Below, piece after piece: positions 32,901-42,794 of a DNA stretch of 64,000 bases (within the stretch, counting starts at the first letter, position 1; every line of letters begins with the position of its first letter). The stretch is from the NCBI GenBank assembly GCA_949775045.1, contig OX459103.1, positions 2,686,501-2,750,500 of the forward strand, in the 5' to 3' direction. A model generated the notes under the pieces. That model did not search any database and was not told the DNA's origin. It saw nothing but the letters and a program-made list of their open reading frames with translations. The translations under genes and the position numbers were made by a program. This DNA is from Metridium senile (taxonomy: Eukaryota > Cnidaria > Anthozoa > Actiniaria > Metridiidae).

Positions 32901-35900
32901 ACAAATAAATGTTCAATTGTGTCTTCGTTTTTGTCACAGAAACTACATATTGGAGAATCTACTATTTTAAACATGAAAAGTTTTTGATTCAAAAAAAGAC
33001 AGTTATTCAATAGTTTAAACTGAAAAGCTCTCATCTTAACATCGATTGTAGTTTTATAAATTCTAGCATACACTTCTGTCCACTCAATGTCCGGATCGTT
33101 TGTTTTATTTGTAATTAGAATCTGTGCTGTTGGTTTTTTATATTTCTGTTTAATTAGTTTTCCATAAACACTTTTTGCATTGATTTTATCTATGGGTGAT
33201 CGTACGTTTTCCGCAATTTGAAGTAGGATCTTTGTATCAATATTATTTTTGCATGGTTCTTTACGAATCTTGGATTTCCACTCCATTGGGAGTGCCTCAA
33301 TGATTCCCCTCCAAATCAGATAATCATGCAGGGTTTCTCCATCCTTCCTCTTTAGCTTTGTCCCAATTTGGGTCACCTCCACCGTTCCAGATATGGTGTA
33401 TAAATCTAATTCCACGCTTTGCTAAACTCTTTAAACTACTGATCTCAATGTCGTAATCGATTAATTTATTGAGCCATATAGGTTGCCTGAGAATATCTTC
33501 TATCGTAACTACCTTAAAAGTGCTAATCTCCTCCCATGCTTCTACCATTTCTATGTAGAATTTGGATGAAAGTTTTGTGGATATCAGTGATGAATTAAAG
33601 TTCAAACTTAAAATATTTGTACCTCCAATTCTTTCAAAATATCTATTGCCAAATAATTTCCAATAGCATGTATTATCGCTAGTCAAGAATTTGATAATCC
33701 AACAAACACGATTAGATTGAACTATTGCTTGAAAATCCGGTAGTCTGATTCCACCTTCGCTATAATCACCTATTAGAGTACTGCTTTTTATTTTTGGCCT
33801 TTTACTATCCCATAAAAAAGAAGAATCTCTTTTTCAACTTTTTTAAGATATGTGTATGGTATTTCTGTCTTTGAAAAAACAAACAATAACTGTGAAATCG
33901 CTAACGAACGGATTATAACTGCTTTCCCATACAGTGTTAAATTTCTCGATCTCCACACATTTAACGTGGATTTAAAATTTTGAAATACTCTGTTGAAATT
34001 ATGTGTTTCAAGAAACTCCTTGTTATGGGAGAAGAAAATACCTAATATTCTTATTCCATCGCATTGAAAGTTTATCTTCTTTTTAATATCAGTTGGTAGT
34101 GATAAGGCGTTTTTGTGTGGCCCAATCCATCCAACTTCTGACTTCTCGAGATTAAGTTGTAAAGATGAAAAATGTTTGAAATGCTCTATTATCTCTAGAC
34201 ACTTAACTAACGCTTGTGCACTTTTCAGGCAAAATGTTGCATCGTCCGCATACAGTACTAATTTAATTTCCTCAATGGCTTCGTTTATTTTAACTCCATG
34301 AATTTCAGTGTTACTGCGAATAAACTCTGCCAATATCTCTATGACTAAGATAAACAGATAAGGAAAGTTAGCTGAACAAAGTCGCGAAGTAACTGCGCGT
34401 TGTACCATACTAAGAAATAAACGGAAAAACGGGATTTCAAAAGTTTAACCAAAACACAAACAGTTGTTTTCGCTTTGAATTTCAGAGAACAAAATTATGT
34501 AAAAAAAAACGCGCAAAACCTCTCTGGTCGAAAAAACAATATTGCACAACTCGTGCGGCGAAAAAAAATAACCTGCACAAAAATATAAGTATATGGGGGA
34601 GAGGGGGATGGGCGAGGGGTAATTGGATCTGTTAAATAACCGATTGTCTTTACCAAATATTACCCAACACTCCCTCCCAGGTTGGCAAAAATATCATAAC
34701 CCCCCTATATTTCGTCCAGGTTTATCTAAATCCTGGTTTTCAGGATTTTTATCTAGCCTGGTTTTCAGAGTTAAAAAATGACAATTAACAGCCCTCCCCA
34801 TATATACTCGGAAAATAACGTGCCCCCTCAGTATAACCGACCCCCCCCCCCCCCCTCAAGCTATGCATATGTCACTAGATATGGACGCACTGTCAAACCA
34901 ACAATTAAGTTTAATAACTAATTCATTCAAAGAGAGGAAGATGTAACATTATATCCTTATCTCACATACGAACATATATCTAGTTACTGTTGACATCACG
35001 TGTTGATGTAATATTATACTCTAGTGTGTTTTATAAGTGATTCACATTATGATTATCTTTATCTAGTTACTATTGTAAATCATAGTTAACTATGCTGTAA
35101 TCGTATGACTATAATAAAGTACAAGAAATATCCCCCCCCCCCCCCCCCCCAACACAATACACTTACAAATGAAAGGCCCCTTAATAAAAGCTAACAGGAC
35201 ATAATTCATAATGTTAAAACCTCGTTGTCTTGCAAATAAAATATCTTGCAAATAGAATAACAACAACAATACTAAGCATTGGTCAAGGAAATCAAATCAA
35301 ATCAAATCAAATATATACATAGAAAAGAATCAAGAACAATAATTCCAAACAGTAACACTTCGGAATCTTTTGAAAGTTTGGGCTGCCTGTGTCACGCACT
35401 CCAGTTGTTATTACACTCAGTTAGTAATTCGTCGTTAGGATATATGTCCGCATCTAATTTGGCTCGTTATATTCTTCAGGATAACATGTCTATTCCGGTA
35501 AGATATTTCTATTCTCATCTAAATGGTAATCATCAACTTCAAGTTGTGTTTTAGACTGTGTTTATAACACTTTTAAACCCTAACTGTCACGGCAGGATAG
35601 CGTTCGATTTGTCACAGTTGACCCCGTTCACACAGATTAAGCTTCACTCAGATGTTTTGTCTCCAAACCCGTGCCTTAAAACATCTTAACAGACCTCAAT
35701 ATATTACTGATTTTGGTTTGAGCATGTTGAATAAAAGAAATATATCGTTTTTACAAGTGGATGAATTTTAATTTCATAACATTAGTTTTGGGTTGTTTAC
35801 GAACTGGCGCGTTTTTGTCGCTAAGTAGCTGTTACACTTCGTCTTGTCACGGTGGCAGTTTTTATTTGCCCAAAAATTTTATTTTATATATTTGAAGATA

Positions 35901-37681
35901 TTTTGCGTTAGATTTACCCATTATAAAATTACCCGAAAATGTAAAAATAATTGAAAAATCTGAAAAATATTCATTTTTTTTTCCAAATGCCGAAATAATT
36001 TGTGTCCTTATAAGAAAACATCTGTACTATGTGCAATTCAACAGTTTTTGATAAAATATACACAGTTTATTGTGAAAAGTAGCGATTTTTCGAACACGGT
36101 GAAATAACTTTGAAAAACCGGAAGTGAACTCGAAAATCCAATATCGACCTTGTTCTCCTAAACTATTTATCCGATGGAAACGAAACTTACACAGAATGAA
36201 TAGTTCATATAGACCTACATTCTGGCAAAGTTTGAAGGATTTTCATATTTTCCTATTACCGGTCATACCTGACCGTCTCGGACATCCACTCTTAAGCCTT
36301 CTGAGATAATATTTTAGTCTTTCCGGCCTTTTTTATACTTATTTTTGATCTAAATTTCGACCCGACGTCGTGGAAGGCCTCGTCTACCCGGGCGACCCAA
36401 GTCTATTTAAGGATCAGAAGTTCGACATATTCAGGGAGAGAAAAATCGCACTTGGCTTCAAAAGAACCACCGATAGCGTATTTATGGAAGTCCTACTGCA
36501 TCGTGTCAACGTTGATACAATTTATGAAGACTCGACTGCTGCTATAATTCGAAATGTGTTTGTCATAGTGAAATGGATTTTTAAACATCACTCGACAAAG
36601 CTATCAAAATTAAACAGTATATTCTTGAATGTATTGATGTTTATGTAACAATTTTTGAACCGTATGCATTCACGACGTCATCCTGACCTTCTATATAGTA
36701 ATATCCATGGACGTTAATGTTTCGGATACCATGCACAATATCATTTTTTAGTACATGAACGAAACCACAAACACTTCGAAGTCTTCGAACTTGCGCATTG
36801 ACAGCCTGAATCAAACAAGGTTAAAAAACCGTGAGTAGCCCGTATTGCGGGATCGGTCTTCTAACCAATAAGAAAGCAACTTTAAACAATAGATATTTTC
36901 AAAACATAAACAAACGGCCGCAATGCACCTCGGATGCAAGAGGGTCTTTAACATCTCGCGGGACAAATATCCAAGTGTCTCTATCATTGCAGGCTCAGTG
37001 TTCTTCTCGTTTCACTGCAAAGACCCGGCTACCTTTTTAAAAAGACGGCTCAGGGAACTGTGAAGGGGACCATTGCTTATTACTACTATTAAATTATTAA
37101 TTTAGCTTAACCATCTTATCTGATCAGTTCTGATCATAAAACAAGTCTTAAACAATATATTGTCAATTTTCGTTTTAATATGTAGTGTATTAGTAAATCC
37201 AAATTCTTGGAAATTAATTTTTTCAGGATTAAATATATGGGTTCAAGCTAACACTGCACCAGTGTGTATTGGTACTAGAGGCGATGCATTTGGTGTCTTT
37301 AAGGCTACACTAACTGGTCAACTCAAAACCATCAAGCTAATCCATCTCTCTGGCGGAGTAGCCTGGGCCGGAACAGCTCGTTTTCGAGGAAACTGGGGAG
37401 ACAAATTTTCAAAAAAGTTCGAAATTCATGTCACAGATGAGCAGAACAACAAGCTTGCACCTCCATCAACGTATGCTAACCGCTATGATCTCCCTGGACA
37501 GAATTTCATGGACAATCAACTGGTATTTCCAGATTTTAACCCTTTGTTGAAGGTTAAAGCTGGCCAAATGTTTAGGATTTGGTATGATTCCGATCTTAGG
37601 AATTCTGATGAGTATGATAATCATGGTACGGTATGTGCCAATGTATACTTGTTTTATTCACAGTACGTCTTACAGGTCTAA
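20859..37681 (+). CDS. Gene 3: secreted PAN - EGF - C-terminal domain protein with a 14-kb third intron
   Basis: Exons 20859-20916, 22014-22273, 22868-22982 and 37227-37681 give 888 nt, 295 residues plus stop. The signal peptide is MFPGPVFAFLALMNIIVKT. The PAN domain ends QESN rather than QEIE, and the EGF module has NPCAKNPCV and CPKNRKGQRCEL. The C-terminal domain differs from genes 1 and 2 mainly in two short segments (AWAGTARFRGNWGDKFSKK; DSDLRNSDEYDNHG) and ends LFYSQYVLQV. Intron 3 (22983-37226) is swollen by a stack of nested transposons, while the gene 4 intron is only 1.6 kb, so gene 3 expression may be affected. An AATAAA lies at 37768, 87 nt past the stop and inside a foldback element. 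Confidence 0.78.
22014..22273 (+). CDS. Gene 3 PAN exon
   Basis: 260 nt, acceptor ATCACAG, donor AAT/GTAAGT. It encodes the same five-cysteine PAN pattern as gene 1, with LADG for LPDG, LSDAV for LNDAV and a YFYQESN end. Confidence 0.84.
22868..22982 (+). CDS. Gene 3 EGF-like exon
   Basis: 115 nt, acceptor TTCTAG, donor CTTG/GTAAGT. Six EGF cysteines; CPKNRKGQRC replaces CSKDRTGQRC of genes 1 and 2. Confidence 0.85.
23647..25232 (+). repeat. Left inverted arm of the 12.6-kb element
   Basis: Reverse complement of 35132-36291 apart from indels, including the 369-bp foldback at 24354-24722 that the right arm lacks. Ends in a run of 21 G bordering the Gypsy LTR. Confidence 0.85.
24354..24722. 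mobile_element. CACAGG foldback, 369 bp, 7-bp target duplication TGTGAAC
   Basis: Near-perfect palindrome starting CACAGGGAGCCCGGC and ending GCCGGGCTCCCTGTG. It is flanked by TGTGAAC at 24347-24353 and 24723-24729, with the single-copy empty site in the opposite arm at 35626-35632. Inner arms include AACAGTAACTCGATAGGAGG and its complement. No coding capacity. Confidence 0.85.
25233..25424 (-). repeat. 3' LTR of the Gypsy element
   Basis: 192 bp, TGATATTTC...TGTTACA on the + strand. Differs from the other LTR at only a few bases. Confidence 0.92.
25425..25964 (-). pseudogene. Gypsy integrase C-terminal tail, frame-shifted
   Basis: After the shift, YLGILSYRSTP and SPAELLNNRKYR continue the integrase C-terminal region, with further frame changes before the purine tract and LTR. 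Confidence 0.75.
25965..27760 (-). pseudogene. pol: Gypsy pol: RT (partial), RNase H and integrase
   Basis: The 577-codon part of this frame (27698 down to 25965) starts inside RT palm (TPFGRYRYTRMPFGLN) and has ADD at 40-42. About 20 residues are missing just before that motif. RNase H shows TDAS (187-190), E225 and D250. Integrase has H403, H406, C436 and C439 of the HHCC finger and a D467, D520, E556 triad with the classic 35-residue D-E spacing. A frameshift ends the frame at 25965; the rest of the integrase continues in another frame. The RT deletions should abolish autonomous activity. Confidence 0.92.
27770..28075 (-). pseudogene. Gypsy protease fragment
   Basis: In the frame following the gag break, VCKVDTGAETNVIS contains the aspartic protease DTGA motif. 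Soon after GPPQILTAYG the sequence jumps to RT residues (IVDATKGYWHV), so the C-terminal protease and the N-terminal RT are deleted. Confidence 0.78.
27973..28788 (-). pseudogene. gag: Gypsy gag (capsid and zinc knuckles), frame-broken at its 3' end
   Basis: A 271-codon frame. Residues about 1-165 resemble a retrotransposon capsid region, followed by a basic linker and a CCHC knuckle (C213, C216, H221, C227). A second knuckle begins at C234/C237 but continues only in the neighbouring frame (KPGHFSKMC near 28070), so a one-base shift splits it. This could be damage or a -1 frameshift site. Confidence 0.82.
28977..29168 (-). repeat. 5' LTR of the Gypsy element
   Basis: 192 bp, same ends as the 25233 copy; it would carry the promoter for the minus-strand transcript. 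Confidence 0.92.
29205..29919 (+). mobile_element. 5'-truncated jockey/CR1-like LINE 3' end
   Basis: The + strand reads LYNTIAKPTLEYC, then in other frames TRQVSKYNLNIPKATTNAG and RRFSFL, and finishes AFNRKCKYYSKSKLK-stop at 29631. This is the usual C-terminal end of jockey/CR1-group reverse transcriptases. A 3' UTR follows, ending AATAAAGA then (TTA)n. Several frameshifts are present. The tail abuts the TTAA element at 29920. Confidence 0.75.
29920..32010. mobile_element. 2.1-kb TTAA-flanked element with GGATACACCGGA ends
   Basis: Perfect 12-13 bp inverted ends GGATACACCGGA / TCCGGTGTATCC lie exactly between TTAA at 29916-29919 and 32011-32014. The inside has no recognisable transposase, only a 155-bp direct repeat and low-complexity coding-like tracts. 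TTAA duplication points to a piggyBac-like or Sola3-like enzyme acting in trans. Confidence 0.75.
30758..31116 (+). repeat. Direct repeat of about 155 bp inside the TTAA element
   Basis: 30758-30913 and 30961-31116 share CGACTCTACTTGTTATTATC-type sequence through GGTTTATTAT and a GCGGT end. They are diverged by many substitutions. Confidence 0.65.
32145..32285. repeat. Four 32-bp tandem units
   Basis: Units of AAAATCCGAGACTTTGAGGC followed by TTCAAAAACACG recur four times with small changes. Confidence 0.8.
32576..33415 (-). pseudogene. LINE C-terminal region with zf-RVT finger
   Basis: A 279-codon frame; the C-X2-C-X8-H-X4-C pattern of zf-RVT lies near residues 157-174. The frame overlaps the 33324-33686 fragment, showing a frameshift between RT linker and finger. 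Confidence 0.8.
33788..34408 (-). pseudogene. LINE reverse transcriptase, palm part
   Basis: A 206-codon frame containing the catalytic YADD motif and downstream RT motifs, ending near YTYLKKVEKEILLFYG. The first residues replace the expected motif upstream of PYLFIL, so the start is at the truncation point. Confidence 0.8.
34841..35131 (+). mobile_element. Mirrored, truncated Gypsy fragment in the right arm
   Basis: 34856-34941 is the reverse complement of the last 86 internal bases of the Gypsy, and 34942-35131 of its 3' LTR. Beyond it come 15 C (34841-34855) and GTATAACCGA, which mirror the far flank of the full Gypsy at 29169-29196. So this is the same insertion copied into the other arm, then reduced by an internal deletion. 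Confidence 0.82.
35132..36291 (-). repeat. Right inverted arm of the 12.6-kb element
   Basis: Mirror of the left arm. It preserves the empty target GTTCACA (35626-35632) of the left-arm foldback. A run of 19 C borders the mirrored Gypsy LTR. Confidence 0.85.
36370..36648 (+). other. 92-codon open frame of unknown meaning in F1
   Basis: Open from a GTG, with an internal ATG at 36484. The sister frame at 50923-51201 has the same length and only a handful of amino-acid changes. It lies at the centre of foldback F1, so it may be a transposon relic kept open by recency rather than selection. Confidence 0.3.
37227..37681 (+). CDS. Gene 3 terminal exon, novel domain
   Basis: 455 nt after TTTTTTCAG, ending with TAA after QYVLQV, two residues longer than genes 1 and 2. 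Reading frame intact despite more than 13 kb of transposons just upstream. Confidence 0.82.
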
Positions 37682-37735
37682 TCTGGTGCCCATCGCTAAA
37701 GGCCGGTCCGCACTAGGGACAAAATCCATGAATTG

Positions 37736-38400
37736 CAGGCTAGTTAAGGTAAGGAATTTTGCTTCAAAATAAAAATTACCTTAAACTGTTTTACTTATGA
37801 ACATACATGATTTTTTGTTTTTTTTTGTTTTATGAAATACTTCATTGAGCTTGACATTTTACGATATTTTTTTTGTGACTTTAAAAATGTCACGTGACCT
37901 TTGACGTCATAATTTCGTTTTTTCAAAATGGGCCAATGGGGAAGCAGGGAAATAAAACAATTTTTGCTGTTTTAGTATTGTATTAGTGTGTTCTCTACAA
38001 ATCTGCCTTCATCGCTGGGCTACATCTTATCTATGAGGGGGAAATACAGAAAACAGGTCACGTAATCTCATATTTTTGCCCATATCTCCTAAAATAATGA
38101 AAGAGTACAAGCAATGAAGGTAGTTCTATCTAGAAAACATTAATACGATACTAAGACAGCAAATATTGTTTTGTTTCCTTTTTTCCCCATTGGCCCATTT
38201 GGAAAAAAACTAAATTATGACGTCATAGGTCACGTGACACCGTGATAGTCGCAAAAACATCTTAAAATGTAGAGTTCAATGAAATATTCCATAAAACAAA
38301 AAAATATTCATACTTTCTCATAAGTAAAACTATTTAAGGTAAAAATTGTTATTATCTGCCGAAGCGAAATTCCTTGCCTTAACTACCCTGAGATAAATTT
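37736..38400. mobile_element. 665-bp foldback element right after gene 3
   Basis: Ends CAGGCTAGTTAAGG and CCTTAACTACCCTG (perfect in the 52289 copy), with inner arms AATGGGCCAATGGGGAA and CCCCATTGGCCCATTT and GTCACGTGAC words. It begins 54 bp past the stop codon and contains the first AATAAA. Confidence 0.78.
37768..37773 (+). promoter_or_regulatory. Candidate poly(A) signal of gene 3
   Basis: AATAAA 87 nt after the TAA stop, inside the foldback element. It is the first canonical signal after the gene. Confidence 0.5.
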
Positions 38401-38839
38401 AACAAATGTCATAACATGTAATATGAGCAAACTTGAAAATGTTATGCTCTAGGAGCAAGCCGACAAAGCATTTGAAGTTTGTTCGGCCTAACAAGTTTTT
38501 GCTCAGTCAAGAAAATACATGTGTCACACATCTGTACGGTGTTGACATTTCTACTTCTCACGCGTGTCTATGCTTTTAACATTTTGAAATAATTTCTTGA
38601 TTTAAAACACTGTATGTTATATAACTAGACGCACTTAGTGCGTTTACCTAGGCTACGTCATAGAGTAGCTGTAATTGATAGTTGGTTTACATGTGGCATT
38701 ACGTCATGTGTAATATCGACACATCGATATAAACCCATAGATAGAAAAGGTAAACCCTGACTCAGGCTCCCCTCCAAACATGCGGGGTAGCCTGAGTAAT
38801 AAACAGATTTTCACTCACTCGTGAGATACCAAGTTGAAC

Positions 38840-39984
38840 CACAGGAAGCCCAATCTCATAGATCGAGGCGCTTTATAATAAGGCTTTCTATGTAGAATTA
38901 TTCTCAAATCTATAACTCGTCTAAAAATAAAGGAAATAAACTGTAACCTTCGTGGATTGTTTCTTATGTCTTTCTTGCTATCTGGTAGCGATTTCAGGCG
39001 GTTTGGGTGGTTTTTAGCTATGTTTTAGCTATGTTCTCCCCCTACTACTAAGAACATGGCAAGGAAGGAGACCTTGTGTCGGCCAACGGACCGAGTTGCT
39101 CTCGAAAACCGCTCAAATTCTCACACTAAATCGCATTCCCTTGCCTTGATACTCCGCAACACGAAAGCCAGATAGTTACCCTTTACGATTATCAAAAAAT
39201 GTCTCATAAAAGTTATCCCCTCGAGGAATAAATCCGGCGAGAATTTCAAATTACCGGCCATTTTGAATGGCTTCGTATGCGCGGCAGGGATTTCTTGTGC
39301 AGCTCGACGAGCGTGACAGCGCGGAATCCAAGACTCAGTCACCCCGGGGAGGGCGACATTGGTAAGTATCCTTTGTGATTCGCCGAACAATGACAAAGGA
39401 TACTTACCAATGTCGCCCTCCCCGGGGTGACTGAGTCTTGGATTTCGTAGAGTAGGGGGAGGGGTAGCTGGGAGAGATTTAACTAGAGTCCAGGCCGTCC
39501 GCGCTGTCACGCTCGTCGCGCTGCACAAGAAATCCCTGCCGCGCATACGAAGCCATTCAAAATGGCCGGTAATTTGAAATTCTCGCCGGATTTATTCCTC
39601 GAGGGGATAACTTTTATGAGACATTTTTTGATAATCGTAAAGGGTAACTATCTGGCTTTCGTGTTGCGGAGTATCAAGGCAAGGGAATGCGATTTAGTGT
39701 GAGAATTTGAGCGATTTTCGAGAGCAACTCGGTCCGTTGGCCGACCCAAGGTCTCCTTCCTTGCCATGTTCTTAGTAGTAGGGGGAGAACATAGCTAAAA
39801 CATAGCTAAAAACCGCCCAAACAGCCTGAAATCGCAACCAGATAGCAACAAAGACACAAGAAACAATCCACGAAGGTTACAGTTTATTTCCTTTATTTTA
39901 TCGACGAGTTATAGATTTGAGAATAATTCTACATAGAAAGCCTTATTATAAAGCGCCTCGATCTATGAGATTGGGCTTCCTGTG
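38840..39984. mobile_element. CACAGG foldback, 1145 bp, 7-bp target duplication GTTGAAC
   Basis: A long near-perfect palindrome with ends CACAGGAAGCCC and GGGCTTCCTGTG. GTTGAAC flanks it at 38833-38839 and 39985-39991, and the empty site in the sister copy is 53391-53397. The minus-strand open frame near its centre is a by-product of the palindrome. Confidence 0.9.
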
Positions 39985-40374
39985 GTTGAACACTCGATGA
40001 TAAATTTTCGCACACCCATGTATTAATCTCTCAAAAAAATGTCTCAAAATACCCTGATGACAGGAAATTATATAAAGACATTTGTGGTCATAGAGTAGTC
40101 AAACATTTTGAATATATCAAACAAAATGAATAAGCATACGCAGTATACGTAGGCGTATAATAAGAAACAAAGAAAAGCAAACAAACAGACAAAAAACAAT
40201 ACATAAAGAAAATCACGCACTCACACCCAAAAGCAACAACAAAATGTTCACCCAAAACTATTACTAAAGAATAATAAGTACTGATATAGCTAATCAAGAA
40301 GGTGGTTAGTTTTGAAATTGACATATTGCGTGACATTATCATTATGTTTTTACGCTATGTAGTAGCTGCCAATT

Positions 40375-40593
40375 ACAGTGCGGACACACTAACTGGGCCC
40401 ACCTGAAAAAAACTGCATTACAACCGATATCAAAACTACGAACACTTGATTTATTAAAAAGCGCCAAAACCTTGTACAAAATATCATCCGAGTTATTAAC
40501 GCTGATTGGTTTAGTCGGATTTTATCGGGAATCGATTGTCAATTGTGATTAGACAGTTTTGTTCAGGTGGGCCCAGTTACCGTGTCCGCACTG
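40375..40593. mobile_element. 219-bp TA-flanked MITE
   Basis: Ends CAGTGCGGACAC and GTGTCCGCACTG between TA dinucleotides, with a shared inner arm ACTGGGCCCACCTGAA. The sister is at 53773-53990. Confidence 0.82.
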
Positions 40594-40929
40594 TAAGGCG
40601 AATAGCTACAACTGGTAAAAGAACAAATAAAGTGTCGCCAGTGTATCCTCAAAAGACGCGATAACACTGTTTTCTGAGCCAAAACATGTCACGTGAGATA
40701 TATAATTATCTAACAAAAAAAAGCAAACCTCTTAAGTGTAGAAATGATTTATCTATTGATATTAGTTCTAATGGAGTCGAATTTCATTCTCAACTTTTTG
40801 CCGGATTAATAATAATGTATACATAATTCTAATGGTTATAAATATTTATTAAAATATTACCTTCTGTATACTACTGCTTAGTAATATTATTGGAGTCTTG
40901 GGTGTTACATTCAATGTGGTACTCTCTAC

Positions 40930-42558
40930 CACAGGCAGCCCAGGCTCTGGACGTTTAACTATTTTTTCATAAGCTGAAAACGTCGCTTGTTAACTCGTGG
41001 ATCGAAGATCTTCGAGTTATTGGGATGGGACTTTTAAACCGGAAGTGTCACTCACTCACTCACTCGCTCACTCGCTCACTCGCTCACTCACTAGACCGTC
41101 AGTGTAAACTTTTGAGCCCCAAGATTTTGGTCAGCGTACCGCCGTATATGCATTACATCATCTTTCAAACAACCACTCTCCCAATTGGGTTTCCTGTGTA
41201 ATGACGTATTCAAGACCACCCCTCCCCACTTTAGGCTCCCTGTAACTTACCCCACTGACCATAGGGGTCACGTTCTAACCTAAGCTATTCACACTATGTA
41301 GTCTATATATCACTTCAAAATTTATACCCCAAATAAACGCTCTAACTTCCCATGTGGGACACTTCACTATATAATCGCACATAAAAGTTATCACCAACAA
41401 TGAGTGAATACTTATTATTAATAACGTAAAAATCGAGTAACTTTTCTAATTTAAAGTTTTTAAGCGAAAATGTTTATATGCGAGAGGTCACTAAATCAGA
41501 TATTCCTTCGATCGCGCATGCTCAAAATGATTGAGGAGTCTAACAATTCAATAAAAGACACGTAAAAATAACAAAAACAAACATACTGCATTGTAATTAA
41601 TTTTTTATGAATTTCTTTACGTTGAATTTTAAAACGTGCATTCAGACACGGCTTAAAAACGGCTGAGTAGTTCAAAGCACGAGGTATTGCACAAGAAGCG
41701 CAAATAACACAGGAAGCCCAAGCAAATCGCCATCTTGGATTTGAACCTGAATATATTTGGATTTCTCGTACTTCAGCATCGATTTACTCTTCCAAATCAG
41801 CGTTGGCTTTGGGTATATTGTTTGCTCAAGACATTATAGAATTGCTAGCTGTTATTTTCTAACGCTTTTACGGAAAAAGGTTTTCTAAAACATGACAATA
41901 TCAGACCGTTTTTGATTCTCGAGCCAACTCGATCCTCGAATTCTCAGAAAGCAGATTGTTCAGCAAGGTAGATAAAAACAACGACATGAAAGCTGGATTA
42001 TTCCAATACAAACTGCCACCAAAGCAAAGAAACAAGTAACTATTATATAATTATACGTTTTTTGATAAATATCAATATTTTCAAAACATAATTCATCTTT
42101 TTAATAGTTAATCTACATGTACAATATCATAAGATTGCCCAGAACGCCTTAAATTGCCTAAAAATGTAAGAGCTTTTTGCTAAAATCGCCTAACATCGCC
42201 AAAGATCTTCTTAGAGGTTAGGAACTTTTTGCTAAAATCGCATTAGATCGCCTAATATTACTATACGGCGATTTTAGGCCCCCGAGTAGGCCTTTAAACA
42301 ATTAAGATTTATACATCATTTCAAATCTATTATTAATAAAGTTTTATTTGTTTGAAATCAATGCCTTGTCTTTTCAATATGCTAACATTCATCATTTTCA
42401 TATAATATTCAGAAATTTTTTAAATTATATCCTAAGTCAACATTAAAAGTGGTCTAAAAACTAAGCGCTTTCAAAATGTTCTAACAGTGATCCACGAGTT
42501 GGCCATAGGTGGCCTTTGATTTTTATTAGTTAAAAGTCAAGAGCCCGGGCTGCCTTTG
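40930..42558. mobile_element. CACAGG element, 1629 bp, 7-bp target duplication TCTCTAC
   Basis: Ends CACAGGCAGCCCAGGCTCTG and the complement of CAAAGGCAGCCCGGGCTCTT. TCTCTAC lies on both sides (40923-40929, 42559-42565). The sister (54326-54664) is much shorter because this copy has a nested insertion of about 1.5 kb with AACTCGTGGATC/GATCCACGAGTT ends (about 40999-42502). Confidence 0.85.
40999..42502. mobile_element. Nested element with AACTCGTGGATC ends
   Basis: Inverted ends AACTCGTGGATC and GATCCACGAGTT, absent from the sister copy. It contains a CTCA/CTCG tetranucleotide run (41047-41092) and no gene. Confidence 0.6.
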
Positions 42559-42794
42559 TCTCTACATGTACATAGTTTAGCGATTTCGAATGTTAACTAA
42601 TATTTAAAAATAATTGTAATTTAATTACTTGTAAGTCTTCTACATAGTAAATTAAAACATATTGAGTGTCACGTCTATTGTGGCCCTCTATAATTGTAAA
42701 TTACCTTTTATTTATTTTCATGTATTCTGTTCTTTGTTATTATTAAAAAAGTGCACACAAAAATATAACTTTGATTCTATTTTAACTGTTAATT

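Larger units (their letters stand above)
32358..34420 (-). mobile_element. 5'-truncated L1/Tx1-like LINE
   Basis: Minus-strand frames 34408-33788, 33686-33324 and 33415-32576 together cover RT from PYLFILVIEILAEFIRSN through the YADD box (YADDATFCL) and KSEVGWIGPHK, then the linker and a zf-RVT domain (CSFCDKNEDTIEHLFVEC). The order and zf-RVT finger fit the L1/Tx1 group. The 3' end is an A-rich tail (T-rich on + strand, 32358-32402). Upstream RT and endonuclease are missing. Confidence 0.82.
23647..36291. mobile_element. 12.6-kb TTAA-targeted element with long inverted arms
   Basis: Termini GAGTGAATGTCCGAGACGG and its complement are flanked by TTAA on the right (36292-36295) and GTAA, a likely mutated TTAA, on the left (23643-23646). 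Gene 4 has the single TTAA empty site (50845-50848). Arms run about 1.4 kb before reaching the Gypsy. TTAA targets are used by piggyBac and Sola3 transposons; the GAG termini fit what I recall of Sola3 better than piggyBac. No transposase is visible, so the element is nonautonomous or its core was replaced by later insertions. Confidence 0.75.
23312..37074. mobile_element. Foldback element F1 in gene 3 intron 3, split by the 12.6-kb element
   Basis: Ends AATGGTCCCTTTCACAGTTC and GAACTGTGAAGGGGACCATT (one mismatch). The undisrupted sister is 50507-51627 (1121 bp). All sequence from 23647 to 36291 is a later insertion. Confidence 0.8.

Noticed and set aside
39121..39546. 141-codon minus frame
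   Set aside because: It crosses the centre of a 1.1-kb palindrome, so its two halves are complements of each other.
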